Shown: positions 16,589 to 26,233, counted from the stretch's first letter. The stretch is DNA of 64,000 nt from an uncultured Flavobacteriaceae bacterium (GCA_947495135.1 CANLXN010000002.1:62001-126000); one strand, 5' to 3'. The notes: generated from the letters alone by a model not told the origin. Numbers and translations are program-made.

Positions 16589-17200
16589 ATGAAAAATATT
16601 ATATACCTCCTTGCCTTTGTGCTTATCGTTTCTTGTAAATCGAAAACAGAGAAAACCGAAGAAAATACTTGGGTAGAAGATCCTAATGCAGTGGAAACTA
16701 CTTTAGAGAGTTCAGACTCCCACTTAAATAAAATGGTGCCAGATCCAGATGAAGAGTATGCTGGTATTTTATTAGGGAAAATCGACAGAAAAGGGCTAGA
16801 ACAAGACCATTTTAAAACATGGTTTAACGAAAGCTATGAAGCTCACCCTGTAGACTCTACTACCATTTCGAAAATAGAGCCTTATTTAGAAGCAGCGACT
16901 ATTAAAGTGTTTATGGGTACCTGGTGTGAAGACAGCCAACGTGAAGTTCCTGCTCTTTATAGAATCTTGGACTTGCTGAATTTTGAAGATAAAAACTTGG
17001 AAGTAATAGCAGTATCCCGCGAAAAAGATACACCACAAGGCTATGAAAAGGAACTCAATATTGAATATGTGCCTACCATCATTATCTACAAAAATGGAGA
17101 AGAAATGGGACGTTTTGTAGAATATGCACAGGAAACGCTAGAAAAAGATATGTTAGCCATTGTTACTGGAGCAGATTACAAACACGCCTACGCCGAATAA
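16589..17200 (+). CDS. Thioredoxin-fold lipoprotein with CxxS active site
   Basis: Exported lipoprotein (signal ending VLIVSC, cysteine at about 16) with a linker and a thioredoxin fold at about 95-195. The active-site region reads GTWCEDSQREVPAL, so only the first cysteine of the usual CxxC is present (CEDS), while the cis-proline segment YVPTIIIY is kept. A CxxS site cannot act as an ordinary dithiol reductase; such proteins form mixed disulfides or handle glutathione-like or monothiol chemistry, or serve as chaperones. It begins six bases after gpmI and is likely cotranscribed. The specific partner is unknown. Confidence 0.85.
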   Translation: MKNIIYLLAFVLIVSCKSKTEKTEENTWVEDPNAVETTLESSDSHLNKMVPDPDEEYAGILLGKIDRKGLEQDHFKTWFNESYEAHPVDSTTISKIEPYLEAATIKVFMGTWCEDSQREVPALYRILDLLNFEDKNLEVIAVSREKDTPQGYEKELNIEYVPTIIIYKNGEEMGRFVEYAQETLEKDMLAIVTGADYKHAYAE

Positions 17201-17212
17201 GATATTTCTTTG

Positions 17213-17220
17213 TAATTTTG
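17213..17220 (+). promoter_or_regulatory. -7 promoter box upstream of the HAD-like gene
   Basis: TAATTTTG fits TAnnTTTG fully and lies 17 bases before the ATG at 17238. No clear -33 TTG at the expected distance. Confidence 0.4.
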
Positions 17221-17237
17221 TGGTTTAATTAACCTAC

Positions 17238-17639
17238 ATGATCAAGGACACTAAAACTATTGCCGTTGACTTCGACGGTACTATTGTAGAAGACGAATAT
17301 CCTCGCATTGGTAAACCACAGCTATTCGCCTTTGACACCATGAAAAAGTTACAGGAAAAAGGACATCGACTTATTTTGTGGACCTATCGCCATGGAAAAG
17401 CGCTGGATGAAGCGGTCGCTTTTTGCGAACAAAATGGCATTACTTTTTATGCAATTAACAAAAGTTTTCCTGAAGAGGAGTTTGACACCAAATACAGTAG
17501 AAAGATCAATGCTGATCTGTTTATTGACGATAGAAATTTTAATGGCATGGTGGGCTGGGGAGAAATATATCAAAAACTAATAGGGGAAAATCAACCAACC
17601 CCTACTGCATCTAGAAAAAAAGGTTGGTTCCGTAGATAA
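17238..17639 (+). CDS. HAD-superfamily protein, BT0820-like
   Basis: Small cytosolic HAD-like phosphatase of 133 residues. The nucleophile motif is VDFDGTIVED (D11, D13), motif II lies around WTYRHG, and the late acidic motif is FIDDRNFNG near residue 94. It resembles the short Bacteroides protein BT0820, a family without an established substrate. The C-terminus ends in a basic stretch (SRKKGWFRR). Map follows after seven bases, suggesting cotranscription. Confidence 0.82.
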   Translation: MIKDTKTIAVDFDGTIVEDEYPRIGKPQLFAFDTMKKLQEKGHRLILWTYRHGKALDEAVAFCEQNGITFYAINKSFPEEEFDTKYSRKINADLFIDDRNFNGMVGWGEIYQKLIGENQPTPTASRKKGWFRR

Positions 17640-17645
17640 CATACT

Positions 17646-18464
17646 ATGATAATTACGAAGACACGAGAAGAAATTGAATTAATGAGGGAAAGTGCCTTGG
17701 TTGTTTCGAGAACCCTAGGAATGCTCGCCAAAGAAGTTCAACCAGGAGTTACTACCAATCACCTCAACAAAATAGCAGAAGAATTTATACGTGACCAAGG
17801 AGCTGTTCCTGGTTTTCTAGGATTGTACGGATGCCCGTCTACGCTATTAACCAGTGTTAACGAAGCAGTTGTACATGGTCTACCTACCGATAAACCACTA
17901 GAAGAAGGTGATGTGGTTGCGATTGATTGCGGAGCTGTCAAAAACGAATTCTACGGCGATCATGCCTACACATTTGAAGTGGGCGAAGTAGATGAGGAAA
18001 CCAAGAAGTTATTACGTGTTACCAAAGAATCTCTTTACATCGGAATTCGCGAATTAAAAGTGAATAATCGAGTGGGAGATGTGGGATACGCCATTCAAAA
18101 TTATTGTGAATCTTTTGGATACGGCGTTGTACGTGAATTAGTTGGACATGGGTTGGGAAGAAAACTTCATGAAGATCCCGAAATGCCAAATTATGGTCGT
18201 CGAGGTAGAGGTAAAAAATTAATTGAAGGCATGACCATCGCTATCGAACCCATGATAAATATGGGTACGCATCGCGTGTCTCAGTTAGAAGATGGTTGGA
18301 CCATTGTTACCAAAGATGGAAAACCAAGTGCTCATTTTGAACATAACATCGCTATTGTGGACGGAAAACCTGAATTACTATCTACCTTTGGATATGTCTA
18401 TGAAGCCTTGGGCATCGTAAGTGATGAAGAAGATGAATTTAGACAGAATGCGCTCGTTCTATAA
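17646..18464 (+). CDS. map: Type I methionine aminopeptidase
   Basis: Removes the initiator methionine from nascent proteins. The dinuclear-metal ligands are visible in order: DCGAVKNEFYGDHAY (two aspartates), GHGLGRKLHEDPE (histidine), IEPMINMG (glutamate) and FEHNIAIVDG (glutamate). Length 272, slightly longer than the 264 of E. coli owing to a short acidic C-terminal tail. It follows the HAD-like gene by seven bases and precedes a methyltransferase by seven bases, so these form a tight operon. Confidence 0.97.
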   Translation: MIITKTREEIELMRESALVVSRTLGMLAKEVQPGVTTNHLNKIAEEFIRDQGAVPGFLGLYGCPSTLLTSVNEAVVHGLPTDKPLEEGDVVAIDCGAVKNEFYGDHAYTFEVGEVDEETKKLLRVTKESLYIGIRELKVNNRVGDVGYAIQNYCESFGYGVVRELVGHGLGRKLHEDPEMPNYGRRGRGKKLIEGMTIAIEPMINMGTHRVSQLEDGWTIVTKDGKPSAHFEHNIAIVDGKPELLSTFGYVYEALGIVSDEEDEFRQNALVL

Positions 18465-18470
18465 CAATCC

Positions 18471-19238
18471 ATGCAAAAAGTATTTAAATTTTTTCTAAAT
18501 CTTATTCCCCGCCCGTTGCTTATTAGGCTCAGTTATCTAGTAAGACCGATCGTTGCGTTTTTTTTGAAAGGAAACCAATTCACAGACCCCATCGACGGGA
18601 AATCGTATCGAAAATTCTTGCCATACGGTTACGAAAGTGTGAGAGAAAACGTATTGGCCCCAGGAACATTGTCCTTGGAGCGCCATCGGTTGTTTTGGCT
18701 TTATCTCAAAAATGAGACTTCGTTTTTTTCTTCTGAAAATTTAAAAGTTTTACACTTTGCTCCAGAACAGGCATTCTTAAAAAAATTCAGAAAACTTTCC
18801 AATATTGAATATACCACAACCGACCTCAATTCTCCAATAGCCGATGTAAAAGCCGATATTTGCAACTTACCGTTTGAAGACAACTCATACGATTTTATTA
18901 TTTGTAATCACGTATTGGAACATATTCCAGACGACACAAAGGCAATGCAAGAATTGTACAGAGTTCTTTCTCCAAATGGAACGGCCATTCTGCAAGTTCC
19001 TTACGAAAAAGAGCGAGCTCAAACTTTTGAAGACGACTCGATAACCGATGCCAAAGAACGCGCCAAAATCTTTGGACAATACGATCATGTGCGGGTGTAC
19101 GGAATGGACTATTTTAAAAAGTTAGAACAAATTGGATTTAGAGTGGAGGCAGCAGATTATACCGCAAAATTTTCAGAAGAGGATATTGAAAAGTACAGGC
19201 TTCCAAAAGGAGAACTGATACCTGTTTGCAAGAAATAA
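18471..19238 (+). CDS. Class I SAM-dependent methyltransferase (Methyltransf_11)
   Basis: Predicted cytosolic methyltransferase, 255 residues. The C-terminal half carries the Methyltransf_11 pattern: NLPFEDNSYDFIICNHVLEH (about 125-144), then ELYRVLSPNGTAILQVP. The canonical glycine loop of motif I is degenerate (LHFAPEQAFLKKF). The N-terminal ~80 residues are hydrophobic and basic and may bind a membrane or lipid substrate. Last gene of the map operon; it ends one base before the convergent apbE gene. Substrate unknown. Confidence 0.82.
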   Translation: MQKVFKFFLNLIPRPLLIRLSYLVRPIVAFFLKGNQFTDPIDGKSYRKFLPYGYESVRENVLAPGTLSLERHRLFWLYLKNETSFFSSENLKVLHFAPEQAFLKKFRKLSNIEYTTTDLNSPIADVKADICNLPFEDNSYDFIICNHVLEHIPDDTKAMQELYRVLSPNGTAILQVPYEKERAQTFEDDSITDAKERAKIFGQYDHVRVYGMDYFKKLEQIGFRVEAADYTAKFSEEDIEKYRLPKGELIPVCKK

Positions 19239-20249
19239 TTAATTCAATAACCTAGACACAAATCCTTCGCTTACAAAAACTTTCGGCTCGTTAGCAGTAC
19301 TGGTATAAGTGATGTAAGCATCAATTCCTGGAACTGTTTCTAAAAGTCCTTTGGCATTTTCAAATCCCATTGCCATAATAGCAGTGGCATAAGCATCTGC
19401 CAAGCCGCAGCTAGGAGCTATTACTGCCGCGCTTGTAACATTGTTTTGTTCTGCCCTTCCAGTATGCGGATTTATGGTATGAACATATCTCTTTCCTGTA
19501 ACCGAATCGATTCTAAACTTTCTATAATTACCAGACGCTGCCAAAGCCTCATCTGCAAGTGTTACAAGTGCTCTGGTGCTCCTACGTTCAATTTCCGAAT
19601 CTATGGATTCTACTCCAGACACCCAGCCTTTACCTTTAGCTATATTTTCCCCTTTTGCCAACACTTCTCCACCTAGTTCGATTATAAAATGTTCTACCTG
19701 TTGACTTTTTAAATAGCGTCCAATTAAATCGATAGCATATCCTTTGGCCACCGCATTAAAATCAAAATAAATTTGAGGATGGGTCTTTCGAACGGTACCG
19801 TCTACTTGCAGTTCAACCTTCTTAAAGCCAACAAACTGACGGAGTGAATCTAAGGTTTTTTCATCAATCTCCTGGATGGCATCTTCATCTCCAAACCCAT
19901 AGGCATTACGAAGAACTCCAACTGTAGGATCAAAAAAACCTTTTGAATCGATAAAAACAATTTCAGAAATACGAAATACCTCTTTAAATATAGCATCTAC
20001 AACTACGGTCGTATCTCCGCGATTAATTTTAGATATATCGCTTTCGGGGATATAGGTGCTAACAGACTTATTTACATTGTAAATAACTTCTTCGATTCCC
20101 TTCTCAACATCAATATCGGTATTCGAAAAATATTGAACAACATAGGTAGTCCCAAAGGCATCTCCTTGCACTACCTTTAGGGACGGTGGTTTCTCTTCGC
20201 AAGAGTTGAGCAACCATAATAGAGGTAATAAAAGTAAAATTTTCTTCAT
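19239..20249 (-). CDS. apbE: FAD:protein FMN transferase, ApbE lipoprotein
   Basis: Attaches FMN covalently to threonine in target proteins, using FAD as donor and acting outside the cytoplasmic membrane. A lipoprotein signal ends LLNSC (about residue 17). Typical ApbE elements are GTTYVVQYF near the start, FDFNAVAKGYAID near the middle, ELGGEVLAKG, and the HTINPHTGRAE segment with metal-binding ADAYATAIMAMG after it. NqrB and NqrC, the usual ApbE substrates, are encoded at 39.2-41.2 kb. It overlaps the small upstream gene by four bases, so the two are coupled. Length 336, normal. Confidence 0.94.
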   Translation of the reverse strand: MKKILLLLPLLWLLNSCEEKPPSLKVVQGDAFGTTYVVQYFSNTDIDVEKGIEEVIYNVNKSVSTYIPESDISKINRGDTTVVVDAIFKEVFRISEIVFIDSKGFFDPTVGVLRNAYGFGDEDAIQEIDEKTLDSLRQFVGFKKVELQVDGTVRKTHPQIYFDFNAVAKGYAIDLIGRYLKSQQVEHFIIELGGEVLAKGENIAKGKGWVSGVESIDSEIERRSTRALVTLADEALAASGNYRKFRIDSVTGKRYVHTINPHTGRAEQNNVTSAAVIAPSCGLADAYATAIMAMGFENAKGLLETVPGIDAYITYTSTANEPKVFVSEGFVSRLLN

Positions 20250-20608
20250 ATTATTTCTTGAATACCATTGTAAACCATCGTGTAATCTTCATCCTTGATG
20301 ACAGGCTTCGCATAATCGGTTCCATGACCTAACCCCACGCCTGCGAAGTATGTCTTAGCCTCAAACTTATCGGCATGACTTTTAATAGTTCGCATTAAAA
20401 TTGGATCGTAAACATTTGCGTCCTGCGGATATGAAATTGCTCTAACAATTATGAAGTGCAAGTCTTTATCCTTTAGCATTACAAATTGAGGGTCTTTCTT
20501 TAGCTTAGAATTAACGCCCATAAACTCATACCCTTTAGACTCTAAATCCTTTCCAACGATATTCATTGCTAAATTATGTAGTTCCTGTTCTGTTAATTTT
20601 TGAGCCAT
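20246..20608 (-). CDS. Small conserved protein coupled to apbE
   Basis: 120-residue cytosolic protein without signal peptide or membrane segment. In flavobacterial genomes I recall close relatives beside apbE being labelled Na(+)-translocating NADH-quinone reductase subunit F, but this protein has none of the NqrF hallmarks: no 2Fe-2S cysteines, no FAD motif, no NADH domain. That label looks like a carried-over error. Visible features are LAMNIVGKDLESKGYEFM and a GVGLGHGTDYAKP loop. Its stop overlaps the apbE start (ATGA), and its own start abuts the DUF4846 stop. A role in flavinylation or respiration is guilt by association only. Confidence 0.75.
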   Translation of the reverse strand: MAQKLTEQELHNLAMNIVGKDLESKGYEFMGVNSKLKKDPQFVMLKDKDLHFIIVRAISYPQDANVYDPILMRTIKSHADKFEAKTYFAGVGLGHGTDYAKPVIKDEDYTMVYNGIQEII

Positions 20609-21475
20609 TTATTTAAATCGGATAAATTTTACTTCATTAAAATAATAAGTAGGAATTTCAAGGTACTGCCCCATTTCAATCTCATACCACGGACTTATCC
20701 CGGCATCATTAGGGTTTTTCAATAAATGAACGCTTTGTGCAGGGGTATTTCCTTGTGCAAAAATAAACAAAATTTTGCCCGTTTTAGAGGTCGCTTTGTC
20801 TGCAACCATAATTATATGACCTGGACTGCCAGGATAAACAAGTAGGTCTCCAACTTCCACATCGGCAATAGATTCTACCTTAGGCAACTCGTCGTATAAG
20901 GATTGAGTTCCTGCGTACATGTAAATAAGGTTTAAGTACTTATAAAAATTTTCTTTAGAGTTATTTTTTTGAGCGGTTTGATGGAAGCTAACCTTAGAAC
21001 CATTGATTTTAGGTCGAAATCCATTGGCATATTGTTTCCATGAGCAATAATGCCCAGAAGTAAAATTAAATCCTATTTCTTCTTTCCTATTATTTTCCCA
21101 AAGATATTCTGCTCTAATTCTAATGAGTGCGTCTGCACATTGCTGCAATCCATTGGGAGGTACTGGAACTTCTAAAATTCCTACATGACCACTCTGGTAA
21201 ACGTATTCGTTCCCATCGTAATTAATAATTTTTGCGCTAAACTCTTTCAAAGGATATTGCTGAATGTATTCTTGAAAAGAAATAGAATCATAAGCAACCC
21301 TCTGATAACCTTCTGGCACCTTAATTCGTTCAGAAACTGTCGCTCCACTTTCGTTTATGTAATTAGGTTCCACTACATAAGTAAGTGCTGTATTTTTAAT
21401 CACCTTTCCTTTTCGGGAAAAAAAGAAAAAACCAACAACTCCAGCCAATATTAAAATCAGAATAATTTTCTTCAT
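20609..21475 (-). CDS. DUF4846-like exported protein
   Basis: Protein of 288 residues with an N-terminal signal anchor (about 3-20). The features VPEGYQRVAYDSISFQEYIQ, an internal CADALIRIRAEYLW segment, a SGHYCSWKQYANG segment and the C-terminal VGDLLVYPGSPGHIIMVAD suggest the DUF4846 family; the last segment resembles the catalytic-histidine side of NlpC/P60-like amidases, although no matching nucleophilic cysteine is certain. It is the first gene of a three-gene unit with the small companion and apbE. Function unknown. Confidence 0.8.
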   Translation of the reverse strand: MKKIILILILAGVVGFFFFSRKGKVIKNTALTYVVEPNYINESGATVSERIKVPEGYQRVAYDSISFQEYIQQYPLKEFSAKIINYDGNEYVYQSGHVGILEVPVPPNGLQQCADALIRIRAEYLWENNRKEEIGFNFTSGHYCSWKQYANGFRPKINGSKVSFHQTAQKNNSKENFYKYLNLIYMYAGTQSLYDELPKVESIADVEVGDLLVYPGSPGHIIMVADKATSKTGKILFIFAQGNTPAQSVHLLKNPNDAGISPWYEIEMGQYLEIPTYYFNEVKFIRFK

Positions 21476-21514
21476 GTTAGATAAACTAAATAGGTCTTGT
21501 AATATTTCAGTCTA

Positions 21515-21548
21515 AAATAAAAAACCACCTCCAAATGGAAGTGGTTTT
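21515..21548 (-). terminator. Intrinsic terminator of the M36 protease gene
   Basis: Arms AAAACCACCTCCA and TGGAAGTGGTTTT form a stem with one wobble pair when read on the minus strand, followed by a T run. It is 20 bases after the protease stop codon. Confidence 0.75.
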
Positions 21549-21568
21549 CACATTAAATTAAAAATCTT

Positions 21569-24500
21569 TTATTTTTTAATTACTCTCTTGGTCACTTTTC
21601 CACTTTCCGTAGAAATAGTTACAAAGTACATTGCTGCATCTAATTGTGACAAATCGAACTGAACAGCTTTACTGAAATTATATTCCGAACTACTCACCAT
21701 TCTTCCTCTCACATCGTATACCTCTACTTTATTGATATCGGTTCGAGGTGAAGCAATGTTCAATACATTGGTTGTAGGATTTGGAAAGACAGAAACTGTC
21801 TCCAAAATAGCATCTTCTGTATCAAGAATAGCTCCTTCGAATTGCACTGTGAATCTTCCATCAAATACTCCTTTTCCACTACTAAAACTATAATCACCAT
21901 CGTTTAAGTTAGTAATCGTTCCAGTGTAGTTATCGATTAAGTATACCGTAGCTTCAATTAAATTAGATCCTTCCATATCCGACTTTGAAATTCTATACTC
22001 CAGCTGTGCATCTACCTGTGTTGAAAAGCCCATTGGGATCTTAACACCACTATCGAATAAACCATGCGACTGGATTCCAAATTGCTCGCTTCCATCCTCT
22101 AAATGAGTGTATAAAGACACTACTGTAGCCAGACGTTGGGTATCTAAATTTTCATCTAAACCAACACTAGCAGCAGGATTAAAGGCTATCCCGGTGTAAC
22201 TTCCTACTCCAAACTCATCGTTTCTAACATTCAACGTAAGTTTTTCTATTTCTATTCCAACTTCTACTGGTGACCTGAGCGTGGTATTGCCAGTTAAAAG
22301 ACGCATCTCATTGGTGAAAGTCATTGTTCCCGTAGTACCAGCGGCTCCACTTGTGCGAACTGCAAATCCTTGTCCGGTAGAGATCACACCATTGGGAGCG
22401 GTACTAGTTCCTGTATCATTGGCTGCAGGGATACCCATTGAGCCATTAAAGTAAGAAATATCGTCCATGCTAAAGTTCATACTTCCAGCTCCGGGTAAAC
22501 TCGGACTAGGAGGTGTAATATGTTCCCAGAAATAAACTTCACTTACACTATTGGCTGTCATAAAGGCACTAGCCGAAATGGCAGAGGCATATGGATTAGC
22601 TAAAACATTTGGTGTTCCGTCGGGGTTAACCAAAGGCCCATTATTACTAAAAGTATAGCTAATATCTCCATTGTTCAATGTCCCTAACTCATAGGTCATA
22701 TCGTAAGTAGTATTTGCAGGGTCGGTATAACTAGACTGCGGACGGACAATATATCCCTCACCTGGGTTGATGGTTCCGTTGTACGTAGAGTAGAAGTCTC
22801 CATTATCATCAGCAAAGTTAGTTCCTCCAGCAGGTACGCCTGTGTTAGGGATAAAGTTGGTTGGATTAAATTCCAAAACCAAAAATGCATTGGCGAATAC
22901 GTTCGGTCTCGTCTCCGCTGTCATCGGACTTCCCATAACCATGAAATCTCTAGTTTGTAAAACTGGGGTTGTTAGTTCAACGTTAATAGTACCATTTTTT
23001 ATAACAGAAGCGTCTTTATCAACTTGAACAACACTACCCTGATGTTCAACTATCAAATCTCCGTTAACCGTAATATCTCCAGAAACCCTTAGGTAATCTC
23101 CCGCTCCAACAGTTAAGATTCCAGATCCGTCTACTTCACAGGAACAAGCTTCAAAGCTTCCTAAAGAAGCCGTGTCATAAACATCACTAATGGTAACAGA
23201 AGAAATACCCGTTGGCAATCCATTGTTCCATGTTCCTCCCGAGAAGGTGGTTGCAGTCGAGCCACCAGTAACAGTGACAGCCACCGTACAATTGTCGACC
23301 TGCCCCGAAGAATCCACCAAAGTTACATCCACATTCTGAGTCCCAATATCCAAACAAGTGAAGGTCGTTTGCGAAGCTGTGACTGTTGCTGTGTCGCAGA
23401 AACTAGTCACTACCGAAGTAGCTCCAATGAAATCTGCAGACCCATCCGAGTTTTGCTGCACTTCGACCCAGTTGCTAGCATCAAATTGCCCATTATATCC
23501 TGGTTCAAAATTAGTTACCGTACTTGTTGCGGCTCCAAAACCATTATCTGCTGTAAAAGTACAGAACCCGAATTGTTGCCCAGCAGTTAAGGGTATTGTA
23601 AAACTACTATTTTGTGGATCTCCTGTAGTAGCACTTAACGCAAAGTAAGTGTCATCTAAAATATATCCAAACGAATCATATTGAGGGTCGTCGGTAGTAT
23701 CGAATAGCCAATCGAAAGTGATGGTTACGTCGTCCGTAATATCCACAACCAATGCAGAGAACCCTGCACCTCCAGACCCATTATTCCCACCCAACAAAAC
23801 AGCACTATCTGGAGCAGTCGGGTTAAAGATGGCCAAACCTGTAAGTGGATCTAAGGCGATTGTTGCTGTACCACTGCATGTCATTACAGGAGCATCATTC
23901 GTTACTATAACCGTGTCCGTATCAGAATTTACATCTCCATTACAATCGGTTGCAGTATACGTTATGGTATGTGTTCCAACACCAGCAGCAGCAGGATCAA
24001 AAGTAAAGGATGTTCCATTACCATCATCTGTAACTCCAGGACCGCTGTAAGATCCTCCAGAAATAACGCCACCACTTACCGTAGTAGGTGTTTCAGCTAA
24101 ACAAAAATCACTAGTAGATACATTTAGTGCAATGGGAGGAACATCAAAAGCTTCCACTCCATCTGTTCTGCTTCCACTCGATCCTTGACTAGCACTAAAG
24201 CCAAGTCCACGTTTAGCAAAAGCCTCCCAGATAAGACATTGGTTGGCCCCACCATACAGAGCAACGTCTGCCGCAAGAATAGCGTCACGACCGTCAACAA
24301 ATCCTGGGCTGCACGGTTGTAGTTTTAGAGCTTCGGTCACCAAGTTAAGCGATATATTATTTCCTCCTGTCCCATTGTAAAGATCCGCATCGAAGCCATC
24401 TCGAGCAATTAAGGCCTGTGTCATTTCCCACAACATAGTTGCCCAAATAGAACCAATTCCATGGGGTTGAGAAATGTTACCTGTATCGGCCACATCGCCA

Positions 24501-26197
24501 TACGTTAAACTATTGGTTGCCAAATTTGTACTGTAAGGAGCTGGTCGAATTCCTGCACCATTCGGCCCCTGTCCAAATAAAAAGGTTCCTACCGTTCGAT
24601 CACTAGTGGCATTACCAGCATGAGACGTAAGCATATAACCATAGAAATCGCTCCATCCTTCTCCCATTTGTTCCGCATTACCAAGACATCCTCCAGTAGA
24701 AGCTCCACCAGTAAGTCTATTTGAAATACCGTGACCATATTCATGGACAATAACTAAATTGTCGTAGTCCCCATCAAAAGACCCACAGGTGAACATTTGC
24801 ATTGTTGGATTTCCTCCATCCCCAGGAGTACCAAAATTGGCATTACAAGTACCAATTCCATCTTGTACATCTGCATCCACACTATCACTGCCAACTCCTC
24901 CGTTTCCGTAATTATTCTCCTGAAAGTTTCCTGCCGCTTCATCAAATCCATATTGATAAACAACATCATGAATAATATTACTCCAATAAAATGTATTTGT
25001 AATTGAGGCCCCTAACGATCTATTAGTAGAGCTCCAACTAGGCATAGGATCAAGTCCTCCAGTTGGGTTGGTTGCTGTAGCATCAAATGGGAAATCAAAA
25101 ATTAATGATCCTCCGCCATCTGCTCTACTACCAATGGTATTATTAGCCGCAATATCGTCATGCGCATCTACGTTATTACCTACAGTTTCGGTAGACTCAG
25201 CACCAGCCACACCATCGGTATCATGCCATCCAAAAGGAGACGCTGTTGCATTGTCTGGATTTGTCTCCAGAGTTCTATTTCCAAAATACGGACTTTCTAC
25301 AGGAATAGCGAAAACACGATAACTCCCAACCATAGCAGTTTCCTCGGTTGGAACTGTAGCTATCATTGATTCTGAAATTTTATTTTCGAAGTCCAAGTAA
25401 TCTGTATCAAAATTCTCCTCTTCATGAGCTAATTTTTCGTGTGCATGATTACATCCACTAATACATGAGACCATCCAATTGTCTTTATCAATAATTACTC
25501 CTGAGGAAGCATTTATCCTAAAATTCCACCAGTCTGAAGAATTCAACTCTTGAACCGAGAGCTCCCAAACCATATTCACCCCGCCTTCAGCCGTGTAATA
25601 ATACATGAGTTGAACTGGAATTTCCTTTCCAGATATACCAGCTTTATTATAAACAGCCTTTCTATTCACACCAGATTGACGCGCTACCTCTTGCAAATTA
25701 TTCAGTTGATATCCCATTTGTGCTGCAACACCTTCTATGGCCTGAGCCGGTGAAATACTTGCTGTACTCGTTTGAATTTTTTCTGAAATATCCTTTACAA
25801 ATTGATTATGTGCACTAATTACCTTACCGCTTTTTGAAATGTGTAAACTCGATTCGGTTCCATATACTTTTAAACCATCTATTGCTTGGTTATAATAAAT
25901 ATGATGAACCCCACTTGTTCTACTAACGTGTTCTGAAGTCACTATAAAATTAGCATCTTTAGGAGCTAACTTACCAGAAGTTACCATACTCGACAACCTT
26001 CCTTGCACATCTGAATGTACAGCATCTTTTGATACAGATGAAGTTTCATCCGAAACCACTCGAGGTGCTGGGTCTGTTGTTGATGGATTTTTTTTGATTT
26101 GACCAATCATTGTAGCCGACATTAGGACGGCTGAACATAAGATTGACTGAGAGATTGTCCGAAATGAGACGAACGAGATTTTTTTTTCGTTTTCCAT
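21569..26197 (-). CDS. M36 fungalysin-type metalloprotease with T9SS sorting domain
   Basis: Secreted zinc protease, 1542 residues. I chose the ATG at 26197 (start MENEKKIS) because a promoter lies about 35-65 bases before it; the in-frame ATG 45 residues earlier would lie upstream of that promoter. Order of parts: signal (about 10-33), FTP/PepSY-like propeptide (about 45-250), M36 catalytic domain with HEYGH at 485-489 and the third ligand E513 in MGEGWSDF, an HYR/Ig-like region (about 770-985), the ~480-residue module shared with two neighbours (about 990-1467), and a T9SS type A domain at 1468-1542 (VFPNPTTN, VYDVRGR, end KRVIKK). It is expected at or outside the cell surface. Confidence 0.93.
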   Translation of the reverse strand: MENEKKISFVSFRTISQSILCSAVLMSATMIGQIKKNPSTTDPAPRVVSDETSSVSKDAVHSDVQGRLSSMVTSGKLAPKDANFIVTSEHVSRTSGVHHIYYNQAIDGLKVYGTESSLHISKSGKVISAHNQFVKDISEKIQTSTASISPAQAIEGVAAQMGYQLNNLQEVARQSGVNRKAVYNKAGISGKEIPVQLMYYYTAEGGVNMVWELSVQELNSSDWWNFRINASSGVIIDKDNWMVSCISGCNHAHEKLAHEEENFDTDYLDFENKISESMIATVPTEETAMVGSYRVFAIPVESPYFGNRTLETNPDNATASPFGWHDTDGVAGAESTETVGNNVDAHDDIAANNTIGSRADGGGSLIFDFPFDATATNPTGGLDPMPSWSSTNRSLGASITNTFYWSNIIHDVVYQYGFDEAAGNFQENNYGNGGVGSDSVDADVQDGIGTCNANFGTPGDGGNPTMQMFTCGSFDGDYDNLVIVHEYGHGISNRLTGGASTGGCLGNAEQMGEGWSDFYGYMLTSHAGNATSDRTVGTFLFGQGPNGAGIRPAPYSTNLATNSLTYGDVADTGNISQPHGIGSIWATMLWEMTQALIARDGFDADLYNGTGGNNISLNLVTEALKLQPCSPGFVDGRDAILAADVALYGGANQCLIWEAFAKRGLGFSASQGSSGSRTDGVEAFDVPPIALNVSTSDFCLAETPTTVSGGVISGGSYSGPGVTDDGNGTSFTFDPAAAGVGTHTITYTATDCNGDVNSDTDTVIVTNDAPVMTCSGTATIALDPLTGLAIFNPTAPDSAVLLGGNNGSGGAGFSALVVDITDDVTITFDWLFDTTDDPQYDSFGYILDDTYFALSATTGDPQNSSFTIPLTAGQQFGFCTFTADNGFGAATSTVTNFEPGYNGQFDASNWVEVQQNSDGSADFIGATSVVTSFCDTATVTASQTTFTCLDIGTQNVDVTLVDSSGQVDNCTVAVTVTGGSTATTFSGGTWNNGLPTGISSVTISDVYDTASLGSFEACSCEVDGSGILTVGAGDYLRVSGDITVNGDLIVEHQGSVVQVDKDASVIKNGTINVELTTPVLQTRDFMVMGSPMTAETRPNVFANAFLVLEFNPTNFIPNTGVPAGGTNFADDNGDFYSTYNGTINPGEGYIVRPQSSYTDPANTTYDMTYELGTLNNGDISYTFSNNGPLVNPDGTPNVLANPYASAISASAFMTANSVSEVYFWEHITPPSPSLPGAGSMNFSMDDISYFNGSMGIPAANDTGTSTAPNGVISTGQGFAVRTSGAAGTTGTMTFTNEMRLLTGNTTLRSPVEVGIEIEKLTLNVRNDEFGVGSYTGIAFNPAASVGLDENLDTQRLATVVSLYTHLEDGSEQFGIQSHGLFDSGVKIPMGFSTQVDAQLEYRISKSDMEGSNLIEATVYLIDNYTGTITNLNDGDYSFSSGKGVFDGRFTVQFEGAILDTEDAILETVSVFPNPTTNVLNIASPRTDINKVEVYDVRGRMVSSSEYNFSKAVQFDLSQLDAAMYFVTISTESGKVTKRVIKK
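21572..23230 (-). repeat. Long repeat copy 1: 3' module of the M36 gene
   Basis: The 3' 1.66 kb of the M36 gene is homologous to the 3' part of the next gene (26356 to about 28000). Over 21657-22240 the two copies align without gaps at an offset of 4784 bases and I count only five differences. Other stretches (for example 22741-22840) differ at many, mostly silent, positions. Confidence 0.88.
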
Positions 26198-26233
26198 GAT
26201 AGTTTTATTTCGGGGAGAGATTAAATACGTCAC

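Noticed and set aside
22842-25753. Several 60-110-codon plus-strand frames inside the M36 protease gene
   Set aside because: They are antisense to a clear protease gene and show only mirror-image composition.
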